Below are positions 1 to 12,206 of a DNA stretch of 64,000 bases, piece after piece. This DNA is from Phlebiopsis flavidoalba (lineage: Eukaryota > Basidiomycota > Agaricomycetes > Polyporales > Phanerochaetaceae), in contig JAOCPU010000002.1 in assembly GCA_035772785.1 (NCBI GenBank), positions 806,001-870,000 of the forward strand. The letters are read 5' to 3'. The translations under genes and the position numbers were made by a program. A model generated the notes under the pieces. That model did no database searches and was not told where the DNA came from. It saw nothing but the letters and a program-made list of their open reading frames with translations. Positions within the stretch are counted from its first letter, which is position 1; each line of letters begins with the position of its first letter.

Positions 1-1052
1 CCGTTGAAGGCTCATAACGGCGCCCGTCTGGGCTACTAACGGATCCCGCTCCACGGAGGAATGGAAGTCAGGCATCCGTCACTCCGCATTCCTCGGGTCG
101 TGACGAAGTCCTTGAAATCACACGTTCGACCGGGCGGTGATGTAGAGAATCGCGTATATCTCTGGGTTCGAGGTTACCCAGACGGGCGAGTTCGGCCCCA
201 CCGGAATCCTTTATATCTTCACATGCTGTCGACAGCGCAGGTTGCGGTCTGCATACGAGGCCAAGCATCCGACACTAGAGACGTTTCGACTCCAAGTGAA
301 CATTCTACCTTGATTCTCTCTCGGCGGTCATCATTGTCCTTCGCCAGTGGTCACACACTCTCTCCAGAACGCCGTCCTCGTTTTGCGTCATTCGAGAACC
401 CCAACCTACTTTGACGATAGAATTCAAGCGCAATACTTCAGAATCGCTCTCCTAGAGCTTCAGCAGAGATTTTTCAAGACGCAAGTGAAGCACCTGGAAT
501 TGAAATATTGAAAAGTTGTCATCATTGCCAATCCCCTTTTCCCCTTGCCTAGTGTGTAAAGTTCGCCCTTGATACTGTCATTATATGCATTATACCAGTG
601 TTATGTATAATGTCTCGAGTACCTAGTGGATGAGAATTGACGAGGGTTGTACTCCGCCTTGCATTACGACAAAGACGTGTAATTGTAAATGATATTACGG
701 ACCAAGTTATACAAATCAGAGCCCATCAAATAAGTAATCTGTCGGATTTCTTTTATTAGCAATACTCATGCGGATTCATGTGCTATTCATTGACAGGAGA
801 CTCGACTCAGTGCGGTAAGTATGCATCTGTTCAAGACTATAGAGCATGGCACACGTACTGCACGATCTGAGTCTCCGGGTCCGAATCCTGCGGACTCAGT
901 ACTTGGCCACTGTCTTGAGTGGAGTGTGAAAAATCTCGTGACGCTGGACATAAAACATGATTAGTGACTCTTCAAACACAAATGGCGTTGAACTTGGAGC
1001 CTGAAGGCTGACCAGTAAATAACAACTGTACGCTCCGCGTCTACCGCACTTC
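1..1052. repeat. Direct repeat copy 1 (3' gene end plus downstream)
   Basis: This stretch matches 43,813-44,860 almost base for base in the same orientation, differing mainly by one-base indels and scattered substitutions. The first ~140 bases correspond to the last codons and stop of the membrane-protein gene at 41.6-44.0 kb, so this is a truncated 3' end with no gene of its own inside the window. The remaining ~900 bases are non-coding. The repeat begins at the window edge and may extend further left. Confidence 0.9.
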
Positions 1053-1110
1053 AATATGCGAACGACCGATGTGACAATAATGGTTGTCTAACACTGTCAC
1101 CGCAGTTTTA
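1053..1110. repeat. Short repeat shared with 41,165-41,217
   Basis: About 55 bases including GGTTGTCTAACACTGTCACC match 41,165-41,217. It abuts the end of the 1-1,052 repeat, so sequence from the far end of the 41-45 kb unit is followed directly by sequence from its near end. Confidence 0.75.
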
Positions 1111-2041
1111 TGGGCTACGAGACGCCGAGCATTTCGCCCACATGAACACACCCATCTGGGCCACGATAATTCTGGCGGGTTAGACCCACCATGTCGTTAA
1201 ACTGGGGAGGGCGGAACTGGGGACGGCAGACAGGCGAAAACCCTGGAAGGGGCGTCGGGCGACAACCCCGTGCGCTCGCTGCAGGCATCAACACCAGCCA
1301 ACGTCATCCACGGCGACACCGAGCCCTCCACCCTCGGGCGGCCCCAGGAGGGGGGGCTGCGGCGCAGTAGCTGTTTCTCTATAGTCAGGGGGGCACGGGG
1401 CCGACAGGAGGGCCTCCGTGGTGGCGAGGAACCCGTGTTAAGTGCTTAGGGAGGCGGATGGGGGCCGCTGCTGGTCGACGCAGACGGCGTGACAGGCGCT
1501 CGACTCTGTCCCATGGGTGGTGCTGAGGACTTGGTCGTGTACCTTACAGGGTGAAGACAGCCTGCCGCCTGGCTGGCTGTCGAACCCGGGGCTGTTAGTG
1601 GGTATGGACCCGCTGGAGCCGGCGCCCTTGGGCGGCGGCTGAGAAGGACGGGTCGAGTCCTACACTGCCCGCCGCGGGGCGGGCGTGCGTAAGCGCATTT
1701 CAGCCTTTTTTTTTTGGATCTGGACAGGGGGGGCGCAGCCCCACCGTTCTTATAGCGATCGGCTTTCGGTATAGTGAGTATCTCGGATTTTGGTAGAGTC
1801 TCGTTACTTTACTCGCTCCGTTGTGTACCTTGCTCTCTGTACCGAATTTGTGGAGCTCGGCTTGCCAGCTGCCCTGCTGGAATACATCGCATCTTCCAAA
1901 AAAAAAAAAAACACACCCATCTGCGCAGCGCTCTAAGTATATAACATTTCTTTGCATCTCAAAACTATATATCAATTTGGTCAGGGGAGCATGCCTTCAC
2001 TTTGTGTGGCAGTGCTCACACAGGGACATGAAGAAGCGATT
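1111..2041. other. Intergenic, GC-rich block; no gene recognised
   Basis: About 1,190-1,700 is strongly GC-rich and differs sharply from both neighbours. Near 1,656 there is a B-box-like GGGTCGAGTCC followed, about 50 bases on, by a T10 run at roughly 1,706-1,715, which could be a Pol III unit or a retroelement tail. I found no convincing A box and no conserved protein. The block from 1,720 to 2,041 holds only low-complexity tracts (A13 near 1,898). Confidence 0.4.
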
Positions 2042-2844
2042 TTATTGCGCCGGCTTGTGTACTTCTCTTTCTTCGGCGATCTTAACAACCTCGGCCTCTC
2101 CTCGCCTTCGCTCCTTTACCGGCTCAACATCAACGTCCCCAATCAGCTCCCGCAGGCGCCCCGCAGCGCAACCCGCACCTGCTCATCAAACCGTCGACGC
2201 GTCCGAAAGGTACAACCACAACGCCGTCCTCGCCCTCCGGACTCTCCCAGCGTCGCAAGCTGACTGTCTAGCATTCTGCGGCTTCATAAAGTGGCCCTCG
2301 CGCCGGGGCCATCCGCTCGCAGCAGCAAGCGCCTCCTCCGCCTTGATGTACACAAAGTACGTCGCGAGCCGCTCCGGCGCGGGCGGGTCGAACCGGTCGA
2401 ACGGCGCGGGCACCTTCGTCGGCTTCAGCGTCCCCCGCAGATGTCGCGGTAGTACCGCTTCAGCGCGGACGACGTGACCATGACGCCCGCGCGCCGCCTC
2501 GGCGGGTGGCCCTGACCCTTTGCCTGCTGCTCGGCGACCAGTGTGCTCGGCGTGTCGTGCGGATGAGCTCGAGTCCAGGGCTACGCGCGTCGGCGTCCGT
2601 GAGCGGGATGCCGTTTGACATCTTGTCGATGTTGGATTTCGGGGTGCAGGTCGTCGCCCTCGACGTAGGGCAGGCCCATTGCGCTCGTTCAGAGCCTTGG
2701 CGAGTGTGGTCTTTCCCGTGCTCGCTACTCCCTGCGCTGGTGGTTAGTGCACGCGAGTTCATCGATGTGGTTATATATTGCGTACCATTACCACACGATG
2801 AGAATAGGTGTGGGATGTGCTGCTTCACCGTTTTCCACTGCCAT
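2042..2844 (-). CDS. Gluconokinase
   Basis: Phosphorylates D-gluconate with ATP to 6-phosphogluconate, feeding the pentose phosphate pathway in the cytosol. The N terminus reads MAVENGEAAHPTPILIV and leads into a P-loop, GVASTGKTTLAKAL, split by an intron at about 2,738-2,790. Then follow LPYVEGDDLHPKSNIDKMS and GIPLTDAD, the gluconate-binding signature of this family, then SALKRYYRDILRG, TYFVYIK, GHFMK and LDSQLATLESPEGEDGVVVV. The C terminus runs in a third frame through DEQVRVALR and LRELIGDVDVEPVKE to the stop. I count at least five single-base frame changes, all inside conserved blocks. The length of about 220 residues is slightly over the family norm. Start chosen at 2,844 because it gives the usual short lead before ILIVVMG. 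Confidence 0.9.
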
Positions 2845-3221
2845 TGTTCGCGCTGCGAGAGTGGTAGGTAGGAGAAGAGAAAGGGACGTGGGGGGAAAAG
2901 ACAGACATTGCTCGCGTCACAGTTTCTGGCTCTTCATGAGCTCATCGCAGCACAGCGCCGGGAGGGCGGCCCGGTCGGCCGGTATGAAGGCTCTCGTCAT
3001 TCAGAGCAAAATTCGAACCACCGACAATTCATCGTCAATTACATTGAGAAATCTCGGATATGAAAGGAGATCACAAGCAGTGAAAGCAGAAGCCCATACA
3101 AGGTTTTTCAACGTACAACATGCTGATATCATTGCGACAGGGAGCTGCTACAGGATCAACAAGAAGAGTTGGGACAACATGGGGCGACAGTAAGCATTGC
3201 GTGAAGGTATATGGAGGATCC
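2845..3221. other. Intergenic between gluconokinase and CHZ1
   Basis: Holds the upstream region of gluconokinase and the 3' flank of CHZ1, both on the minus strand. No gene or RNA recognised. Confidence 0.5.
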
Positions 3222-3738
3222 TTAGTCGTCCTTCATCTCGTCGTCATCTTTCGCGTCGTAAGTCTCTTCATGGTCGTCCTCCTCGCGGCGTCACCAGGCT
3301 TGATGCCAGCCTTGGCCAGAGCCTCAGCCGACGTGTAGTCGACGCGAACGCCGCGTGTACGACGAGGCTGGATGACCGAGGGGTCAATCTCGTCCAGAGA
3401 CTCTTCCTATAACACGCGAAATAGTGGTGGGTTAGAAAGACGCGGTCGGCGCGTCCACAAAGTATAAGGAGGGGGAGTGGCTTCTCACCTCGGCCATTTC
3501 TTCATCTTCATCTTCCTCCTCTTCTTCCTCTTCATCATCCTCATCATCCTCCTCGTCTTCTACCATAGATACGTCCTGGACATGCTTGCCCTTGCCCTTG
3601 TCGCCAGCAAACTCAGTGGGGTGCTTTGGTTCGCACCCGCAACGTTTGGATCTGCAGCGTGGGTCAAGTTTGGCGCATATACCGAGGGAAAAGAGGCTTG
3701 ACATACGCAGAGTTGGCAGCAGTGGCGTCGGTAGACAT
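3222..3738 (-). CDS. CHZ1: Histone H2A.Z chaperone CHZ1
   Basis: Nuclear chaperone that carries H2A.Z-H2B dimers for exchange by SWR1. The protein starts MSTDATAANSAYVKP, passes through GKGKHVQDVSMVEDEED, and has a long acidic Asp/Glu tract. An intron at 3,407-3,488 (GTGAGA...TTATAG) separates this from the second exon, which carries the CHZ motif: EESLDEIDPSVI, then RRTRGVRVDYTSAEALAKAG. The tail is again acidic and ends KDD-stop. The acidic tract followed by the CHZ motif is the standard layout of this small family (about 110-150 residues). Two single-base shifts are needed: one near residue 24 and one in the final acidic tail. Confidence 0.88.
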
Positions 3739-4704
3739 TTTCAAGTGGGCGGGGGAGCAGGGGCGAGACCTGAGAGTGAGAGGTTGGTGAAGAAAAGAGA
3801 GGCGCGTCGCGTCTCGGTTGTCACCACAGCGGCGGTCACGGTAACGGGTCACGAGTCACACTCTGTGACACTACGTGAGCGACGCGTGGGAGTAGCAGCC
3901 TGCACATCTCTGACGCATGTTACTAAGTACAGCTGTCTGCGGTCGGGAATAGGTGTGCTGTTCTCATCGAAATTTAGGCTGCCACATACGAGCGATCCGC
4001 GAGAACTCAATGGTGAATAGTCCTGTGAGGTACAATGGCGCATAAACGACAGCTGTGAGACAGTCGAGTACTTATGAGGGCGCGCTCTTTGTTTGGCCAT
4101 GATTGCAACACATTCGCGATCGGGATTCAGTCGAGCCAGGGGGAGAGGTTCGAGAGACTCGTCCTCCGACTCTTGTGCTCGCCAGCGCACAGGAGAAACA
4201 CATGTGCGCGGGCGCGGTGGTGTGGCCCATATGCTCAAGTGCTCGAAAGGCAGGTGTATCAGACCCTGAACGGCGTCTTCTGCTAGGCAACGTTGGAAAC
4301 GCCGAGCGGTTGGCAATCAAAGCAGCCCGCAATCAGAGCCCAGACAAATGAGCTGCCTGAAAAGAATGGGAGAGTAGGTTTGGGTCACACGGTGTCGCGC
4401 GCGCTGCCGCGGTGGGCGCCATCGTGGAACGGGGATGCGGTGGGATGGCAAAGCGGCGGCCGAGGTGATGAGGGCGGCAGGGCCAAGTGTCGCACAGAGG
4501 CGCGGCGGCGTCCCAGCTGGGGAGCACCGGTGGAGGATCGGCAGAAGGGCAAAGCCGCGGGCTGTGGGCGCGCGAGCAGGAGGGGATCTTGATGCAGCTG
4601 CAAGCGTCGTCTTATGTAAATTTCGCATCAGTCCCGCGCTTCAAGCCTCTTTCGACCGTGCACACCGGCTTGTCCACCACCCCTCACGTCCTCCTCCTCC
4701 AGCC
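3739..4704. other. Intergenic; divergent promoter region
   Basis: Lies between the divergent CHZ1 and DUF6593-like genes. Short open frames exist on both strands, but none shows conserved motifs or consistent exon structure. 4,400-4,620 is GC-rich. Confidence 0.45.
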
Positions 4705-6900
4705 ATGGCCAAGGGGTTCATGTCCCCCTTCTCGCTCGGCAAGTCACACCAGCGACACCGCCGTCCCTTCTGACGACCAGCACGCCCCGCCCAACCCGTC
4801 GCGCATGTCCACCTCTTCGCGCTTCCCATCACTGCGCAGACTCGAAACACACAAGTCAGACAAGGGCGAGTCCTCGTCGGCGCGTCCAACGAGCATGCAG
4901 TCCAGGATGACTGCCACGACCTCCAACAGCTCGGACCTCCCAGCGTGGCTGCAGCCTCCTGCCTCGAGCACACATCCCACAGGCTCTCTCCTCCATCTCA
5001 AGTTCTCGGGCCCGTCGTTTCTCGATGTCGTAGCCAAAGACGCTCATTCCAAGGAACCCTTGTATGTTATTGAAACCGTTCACGACACCACCACCATCTA
5101 CCGACTCGATCCCCGTACGAGGCAGGCCGTACGTGCAGGGGGTGTACAATGGCCGCAGAAACATTGCCAAAGGGAAGACGTCCGGTCGCACAGTGCAGAT
5201 AGGAAACGGCAGATGGCGGGATGCTGAGGATTTCTTGAAGTTTGGTACCTTAACGAACTTTGCGTGAGTCTCTTACCCACTATGTGCTCACTCATCAGTC
5301 CGCTGCCAGGGCATCGGATCGACTGCACCCATTGGGAGCTGGTCTGTGATTGGAATCGTCTGTCCTTGATGCTGACATGAAACCTTGTAGAAACCGAAGG
5401 TTTAACATCCCCCATTGGCCCCACCCACTGAAGTGGAAGCTCGTGCCGGGCAATTCATACTACGTAAGTCCGTCAGCGTATCAGACCGCTCATCTTCACG
5501 ATTAACCACGTTTGAACAGTGCACGACCCAAGATATCAAAGGTCCTGTAGCTGTACTGGATGCGGCCGTGCTATCTGCTCCACCACGGCTGCGCATCTAC
5601 AACAACATGACCAACGACGGAGAACGCCTGCAGCAAAACATCAAAGGCGTGCCGATACTACTGCTGGATTACCTTATCACCACGTCGTTGCTTCTGGTGA
5701 CAGAGGTCCAAGAGTGGCTAGACCGCCCGCAAACAATCGACGGAAAGGTTCGAATACCCGGTAGCTCAGCGCCCGCTGTTCAAAAGTGGCTTGCCATCAT
5801 ACACGGAGAACCCGCACCAACCAGTCCAGCCTCGCCTACCCTGACCGCCGTATCGTCACAAGGAGACGACCGCAGCTACAGACATTCCGGTGGAACTGCA
5901 TCCATTGCGGAATCCAACTTCAGCGATCAATTTACTCCTTCCACTCCCGCGACCTGTCAGCAGGGTCGTACTTTGCGCCTCGCGACGAAGATATCCCCCC
6001 TGTAACCACCGCTACCCGAGACTGTGAGATTATCACTTCAAAACTCGGAATTTCCTCACTCTACCTACCCGTCATCGGATTGTTTGCCCGCCCGCAGTTA
6101 TTCTGACCAGCGACCTTCTACTGCCTCTTCCCCTCCGCTCACGTTCCCATCGCCCCCTCCTTCGAAAACGCAGTCGCTTCGAAGTCGGGGCGCGAGGCCG
6201 TTACCCAACACCGCCCTCCGTACCGAGTTCATCACTTTCAGCGCCTCGCCCGTGGCCCTCCGCCGAGGTCCGGACACCATCGCCTTCTACCCCTGGTTTC
6301 GACCGTCCCGCCAGCCCCGCATCCTCCTCGAGCTCGACATCAAACTCGCGACACTCGCGCGGCGCGCGGTCCTCCCTCGGCCGGTCACTCCAGGTCGCAA
6401 ACATGCCTCCCCTCCTTCCGCCGCCGATGTCCTCTCTCACCCGCTACCGCCCAAGCTCGCGCAGGAGTTCACACCCTCCGCCATGGCGAGTCGCCCTATG
6501 GCGGCGGCGAGTCGAGCGCGGCGGCGTCTGCGTCCGTGCTCCAGATGGCGAACCCGGACCCCGCACCGCCCGACGAGGAGGAGCGTGTGCGGCAGGCGGT
6601 CGCGAGTATGCAGGCCATGAAACCTCTCGCCGTCCATGCACCGCCGCCGCCGCTCCCGTCCGTGCCGCCTGCCGCCGCCGCTTGCGTCTGTGCCAAGCAT
6701 CGCGTACCACCAGAACTACGACCCAACGCAGCCGATGCGAGACGCGGGGCGTGATCAGCATGACCGATGCCGCGCGGCGGGCGTCGTATGCGGAGACGAT
6801 ATACGAGATGCCGCCGCCTGCGTACGACGCGATCGACTTTTCGCTCCCATCAGGTGAACGTGCCCCGGTGATGCGGGCGATGTCCCATCTATTTCTAGTC
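4705..6900 (+). CDS. DUF6593-like protein with long Pro/Ser-rich tail
   Basis: Function unknown. The start MAKGFMSPFSLGKSH is followed after a one-base shift by a Ser/Pro-rich stretch and then a folded domain: LHLKFSGPSFLDVVAKDA, KEPLYVIETV, IYRLDPRTRQAVRAG, GRTVQIGNGRWRDAEDFLK, then after introns FNIPHWPHPLKWKLVPGNS, IKGPVAVLDAA, PPRLRIYNN and VLLLDYL-type residues ending in TEVQEWLDRP. This order matches the DUF6593 domain as I know it from Agaricomycetes. The rest (about 5,800-6,900) is low-complexity Ser/Pro/Ala and ends near ASYAETIYEMPPPAYDAIDF. At least four frame changes occur, so the stop is uncertain and the end given is approximate. Confidence 0.7.
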
Positions 6901-7892
6901 TTGTTCATTCATGTGTGTGACATCTTCCGGATCGGTTCTATTTATCCTATTTTTTTTCCACTTTTTACAACTCTTTGCCGTTGTTTCATGTCTTTGGAAT
7001 TCACTTTTGTGCGCTGCGCCCACGCGCCCCGACACCATCCACCCTTTGCCGATGTAGCCTCTCATCTGACTTTCACTCATTGTATTGCTCCACATCTCAA
7101 ATTGTACCCCATCCCATCCACATGCTGCTTCAATGCCCGCTTTTCACTCTTTACGACCCCGGTATCTCTATCTCTTTCGCCAATGTAAATGCTGAGCCTA
7201 AACCTGCCACGCACACACACCAACCCGCTGTCGATGGACGCTGTGAATTATAGGATACCGTAGACCCTCCCCGCCGCATGGTCGAATTATTAAAACACGT
7301 GCTTTGTGAGATGGCGTCGTCGTCGTCGTCGGCAACGGACGATCAGGGTGGGATAGGCATGTATGCGTGTGGACCCGTAGACTCCGGATTGGCCCTAGCA
7401 GCGAGTCCGGTGATCGAGCCCTCGTCTCAGGTGCGCCCAGAATGGAATTGGAGAGGGCGTTGTGGCACCAAGTAGCACCCGTGCATGGTTGATGCGGCTA
7501 TGGATGACCAACGTGTGTCTGTTGATCGGTGGAGCATTGCTAACGCGTCAAAGTCGTAGTATGGATTTTGGTAATCAGCCTTAGCAGCACTCCTTGAGGG
7601 AGCTTTGAGGCAGTGAATGTGCTGCCTCTGGTGACGTGTGCCAGCCTGGTGTCAGTCCAAGTGGTGCAGAGGCGCGACACAGTTTTGAGAAAGATGAGCT
7701 GTCAGCATCTGAGGCTGAGGAGTCCGACCGGAACGACTGAAACTCAAAGGATAATTGTGAGAGAATATTTGGCATGATATTGATTGCACTCACCCCCCCG
7801 CAATTCATCATGCAAATGTGGAACTACATTGGCTTCCTTATTAGGATGCACAACTAGAGATTGATCGCATTTAGCGCTACCAATCGCGATCC
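6901..7892. other. Intergenic; no gene supported
   Basis: Contains a pyrimidine-rich 3' flank, a short TCG repeat at about 7,316-7,330, and small open frames without recognisable features. One frame at 7,278-7,475 includes the TCG repeat as a Ser run and is probably chance. Confidence 0.4.
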
Positions 7893-9728
7893 ATGACCAG
7901 TGCTTGGCAGGCACTTGCAGCCTCCCCGCCTTCCAGGTGCGTACCACCAACACCATCTCTCGACGGGCTGTCAGCTATCCAATTCAACGCGTAGTGACGA
8001 TGTGCAGCTACTGTACGAGCTGCCGACCACCGGCCGCTATCGCCTTTGGGCGACTTCCTCTACGACCAGTCCGCTTCGTATGTCTCGGAGGTGTCCGATA
8101 CTACGGAGGCCCGTGCTAACCTGCGCGCCGTGCTCAAGGAGAGCAAGCGGGCGGATGAGAAGGATCATCTGAGATTTGGTGAAGGTAGCTCTATGCTGGC
8201 ATATGGGTGCCATAGATCGACTCAATGAATGCAGGTGTTAGATGACTACATTCCCAAGCTATATGAATTATCGCCGCAGTGAACTCAGGGGAGCTCGTCC
8301 TTGCGAACAGAGCCCAGTGAGTGCCTGGTTATTACGTTTGTACGTGCTGTAAACCATAGTTAGTCTTTAGCTGGCGCACGACCCTGTCATCCACACTCTT
8401 CCACTCGTCACCACGGCTATCGATACCCTCACTCGCGGCGGAACTCGCCTTCACACTGCTGACATATGCCTTCGCGTTGTCAAATCTGGCGCGCACCGTA
8501 GTCAGCTCGCTGGGGCAGTACGAGACCGAACGCGGGATCTCCGAGGCCGAGCGGAAGGCCAAGGACGAGCGGCTCGGGTTTGCCGTCACCCTGCTATGCA
8601 AGGCCGCGGGGCTCTTTGAGCACATCGCCAAGGAGATCATGGCAGACTGGGACGCCGCCCGTGAGAGAGCGTCTGCTAGTGGGCATTCAGTGCCCCCACC
8701 CGCCAACTGTAAGATCTAAGCAGGGAGGTTTTTCTGATCGGTCTAAGCAAGTGCGTCTGCGCCCTTGACAAGGTCCATGTATGCTATGACTGAATAGCCG
8801 CCACGTTTCAGACTGGCCCTTGCGGACGCGCAGAACCTTGCTATTCGCAAGCTCTTGACACGTGCCGCGTTCGAAAGCGTCGTGGCCCCCGGCCCTCCTC
8901 TACCCGCGTCTCACCCTTCACCAGCCCTCACCGCGAAACTCCACCTCGAATGCGCTGCGCTCTAACTCCTCTGCGCTTGCCCCTTGTCAAGACACCGGGC
9001 GCGTCTCGCCCCTCGATCAGCTCGCAGTCCTCCAGATCGAAATTCAAGCTCAGTCTGGGCGGCAAAGACCGCGCCAACAGCGGCGCACCCGGTGCTGGCG
9101 GGTCAGAGGGCGCAGACGAAGTCGTCCCCCGGAGCTCAGGCGATATCTCGCAGACGAGGTTCGGTCGCCGTTGCACAACGCGCTTGCGCACAAGTGGCTC
9201 GGCGTGGACGCAGGCGAGAACGGCGGGTCGTCAAAGAGCGGTTTTTTTTGTCGCGGTCGGGTTCCTGGTGTGGTCGAAGAGAGAGCTCGATGAGATTCAA
9301 GAGCGGCGGGTTGGGTATCAACGTGGGGATACCCGCCGATAGGGAGAAGGACATGAGAGAAGCGCGAAAAGCACGGACACGGGCTGAGCTGGAGAGTGTG
9401 AACGTTTTCGCGAAAGGTTACAAGCGCATGAACGACTCGGTAAGTTGCACCAGCATATCGCCGAAATTTGTAGCTGACATCCCGCGCGTCAGATGGCCTT
9501 TCAGACAGTTTCCCCACAATCCGAAACTCCAGGGGAGTATTCCTGCCGGCCGCATGGCCGTGGCGATCCGCCCATACCAGCATCCCACTCCTGCGTTTGG
9601 ACCAGGTTCCGCTGATTACACGCAACAGCAACGCAGATGAGATTGATCGTCTAGCGCAGGAAGAACTGCAGAGTACATCATCGTCTACGCCTTTAGGGAA
9701 TTATGCCGGAGCAGGCTCATATTATTGA
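7893..9728 (+). CDS. palC: PalC-like BRO1-domain protein
   Basis: In ascomycetes PalC is an ESCRT-linked scaffold in alkaline-pH (Pal/Rim) signalling at cortical sites; the role here is inferred by family. Recognisable pieces in order: [151 protein letters not shown] and [19 protein letters not shown]. The alpha-helical BRO1 pattern fills most of the protein. The C terminus ends [12 protein letters not shown], a tail I associate with PalC. Start ATG at 7,893 gives [13 protein letters not shown]. Several introns and frame changes are present. PalA/Rim20 is the main alternative, but it is about twice as long. Confidence 0.72.
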
Positions 9729-10084
9729 TCTCAATGAAGTCACAAGTAATAATGTATTTATAATCTCAAACAAGTCGCACTCTTATTAGTCGTAGCAGAT
9801 CATTTCATCTACTTTGATCGGGCTGAAGCTGTCAGCTGGGGACCAGGCCGTCGCGGACGGCGGCCTCAGGAAAGATGAGACCGCACTCCTATGTAACTTA
9901 TCGGAGTGTCGGGGACTGGCGTCGAGCATTGTAACGGTAGCTATGCCATGGCCGGTCTTACCTTGGGTGATCAGAGGCGGCACCTGACGCTAGAGCTCGC
10001 CCTAGTCGCTGCACATTCACACTTTCCTCCTCTACAATTGAGTCTCTTTGCCTTGGTGGCTACTGAGACGGGTGGGATTCCGAG
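9729..10084. other. Intergenic with a possible minus-strand exon
   Basis: On the minus strand, a 3' splice-like TTACATAG at about 9,893 is followed by a frame reading ECGLIFPEAAVRDGLVPS-stop (stop near 9,834). An upstream GTAAGA at about 9,963 could be the matching donor. It may be the last exon of something extending into the adjacent repeat at 10.1-10.4 kb. I do not recognise the product. Confidence 0.25.
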
Positions 10085-11400
10085 GATGAGGCGGTATGCC
10101 CGATCAGCTGGCCTTGAGGCTTGTGCACGTATGAGTCTATGGTGTATGTATTGTCAATCTGTAGTCCTGTCCCTGACGTACGGAAAGCAACATCATGTAC
10201 TTCGACCAGACTGTTCCCAATGCCTTGCGCTCCTGGTGCCCCTCGCAAGCTTGCCAAGAGTCTCGAATCGTGCGTTGGCCTGCTGGTGCGGTAGGGTGGC
10301 GCAAAGGGGCAGCAAGATACGCGCGGCTGAAGTGTATTCAATGCAGTTTATTGTTGGTTATGTTAAGCAGAGGTGAGGCCTGCTTTACAGGAAAGCATAG
10401 GGGCAAGTTGCGAAGCCTAAATAACGTTCCTATGTCCAGAGTCGGCATTGGAAGCAAGGAGCGCGACTATTAGGATCTTCTCGTCTAGAATATCCTGTTC
10501 GTGTGTACAGGCGCATATACGTGCGTCGTGTGCCGCTTACTTGAGAGTCGCCATCAAGTTTACAGTTGCATGAACTACGGTGGCGTACTATAGCACGACC
10601 AAATCGCGCCGTTAAGTCGTTCAAATAGCCGCCATTTCCGATAGTCCAGAGGAAAGATAATTGTCTAGCAGGTCGCGCATGGTAGAAGTCGTTAACAAAG
10701 ATACCAGTCGACGGTCGCCCGACGCCACCAGAACACTGACTCTAAGCGCCCGTGAGCGTGACACGCCACACCGAGCTTTGCGTCTTCGTTCACGGCTCAA
10801 AAAAAGTCTCAAAAGGTTTTTAAAAAATGCGAGGTCAGTCATAGAAGTTCCTAAGTAAGTACAGAGTATTCGATGGGAAGAAAGAAAAATCATGCAAAAA
10901 GGAGACCGTTTCGCATTTTCATGCTCGGGTTCGAACCATCGACACCCCGGCCTCGCCAGTAGGATCAAAGGCAAGTGTGCACCCTTGCCCGTTCGACTAC
11001 CTGGCTTACGACAGCAAAAAAAGCGTACCGCAATATGTACCCATTTCTCAGAAACTCTTATATACTCCCTCCCGCAATCTTCGTTCGCTCAACCTCTTGG
11101 CTGTGTTATTCTGGGCTATAGCAGTAGTCAGGTATACTTTTCGAACCCTGAAACCGGGTGTACAATGGTCTCGTCGGCCAACATTGTCTTGTGGGGGCGC
11201 CTAATCCTGCGGTCTGTAACGCGGGTAACAAACTAGTCAATCATCATGAATACTTATCGACTCTAGGCGCACGCGGGCATTGCGCGCAACATCCATCTCA
11301 CTCGGTTTATAAACCCTTTTAAAAATACAGGAACAGCGGGAAGAATGAAGAAATAGATAAAGAATGTTTTGTGAGGTCCACGAAAATATTTTAAAAAAAG
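10085..11400. repeat. Left arm of a dispersed inverted repeat
   Basis: Read on the minus strand, this segment matches 28,290-30,830 in the same order: 10,085-10,350 to about 30,500-30,800; 10,375-10,640 to 29,500-29,790; 10,680-11,230 to 28,870-29,430; 11,232-11,400 to 28,290-28,450. Identity is clearly below that of the 1/43.8 kb repeat, so the copies are older. The segment contains one tRNA-like Pol III element. Confidence 0.8.
10885..11235 (-). mobile_element. tRNA-like SINE, copy A
   Basis: On the minus strand the element has TATATAAG at about 11,057-11,064, an A-box match TAGTCGAACGGGC near 10,988-11,001, a B-box match GGTTCGAACCC at 10,927-10,937 and a T5 terminator at 10,896-10,900. 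The A-to-B spacing of about 55-60 bases fits an internal Pol III promoter. It cannot be folded into a proper tRNA cloverleaf. The 5' end (GTTTGTTAC...) is shared with copy B. Confidence 0.65.
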
Positions 11401-11730
11401 AGACCGTTTCGCATTTTAATGCTCGGGTTCGAACCATCGACACCCCGGTCTCACCAGTAGGATCAAAGGCAAGTTGTGCACCCTAGCCCGTTCGACTACC
11501 TGGCTTACGACAACAAAAAAAAAGCATGCCGCAATATGTACCCATTTCCCAGAAAACTCTTGGATACCCTCTCCCGCAATCTTCGTCCTCTCAACCATAT
11601 GGGCGTGCTTGTAGCAGTAGTCAGATATACTTTTCAAACCCTGAAAACGGGTGTACAATGGTCTCGTCGGGCAACAAATATTGTCTTGTGAGGGCGCCTA
11701 ATCCTGCGGTCTGTGACGCGAGTAACAAAC
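11393..11730 (-). mobile_element. tRNA-like SINE, copy B
   Basis: Direct repeat of copy A about 500 bases away. A box lies near 11,487-11,500, B box at 11,425-11,435 and a T7 terminator at 11,393-11,399. The upstream TATATAAG of copy A is replaced here by a non-TATA sequence. Both copies are followed by TAGTCAATCAT on the plus strand at their 5' ends. Confidence 0.63.
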
Positions 11731-11734
11731 GTGC

Positions 11735-12206
11735 TGCTTACTAGTCAATCATGGCTGCTTACTTGTTACTTACCAGAGGTCGTCCAACTGACCATAGGCG
11801 TCCCGCGAGCACGCCACATCGAGCTCTGCAACCTCATTGAGCCTTTGTCGGCGGCTGGTCGAGATTTTGAAGCTATCACGCAAATCACGAATGTCCTAAA
11901 TGGTCCACTAGACGATGCATGAATTGCATCGCTTTACATTTTCATGGATGAGTTTACTAGCCTTGCTCTGCTGAATGCGACCGCTATCAGTGCTACTCTA
12001 CATGCGACTGTTCACAAGCTATACATTTATTCTATCGACCCGGACCATCTCATGAGCGGAGATTGTTCAAAATTTAGGACTTCATGGACGAGTCTCACTT
12101 TACCACATTTGAATCGCATCGTCAACATGTCCTGATGAATGGATATGTCATATTGCTACAATATACACGTGAGGTTCCGGGCGCGTAGAAGGGGAAAACG
12201 GGATAT
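11735..12206. other. Intergenic; 3' flank of PRE9
   Basis: Moderately AT-rich sequence between the repeat island and the proteasome gene. Two short plus-strand open frames have no recognisable features. No gene supported. Confidence 0.45.

Noticed and set aside
10885..11000. Ordinary tRNA gene on the minus strand
   Set aside because: A and B boxes are present, but no anticodon arm or acceptor pairing forms a proper cloverleaf.
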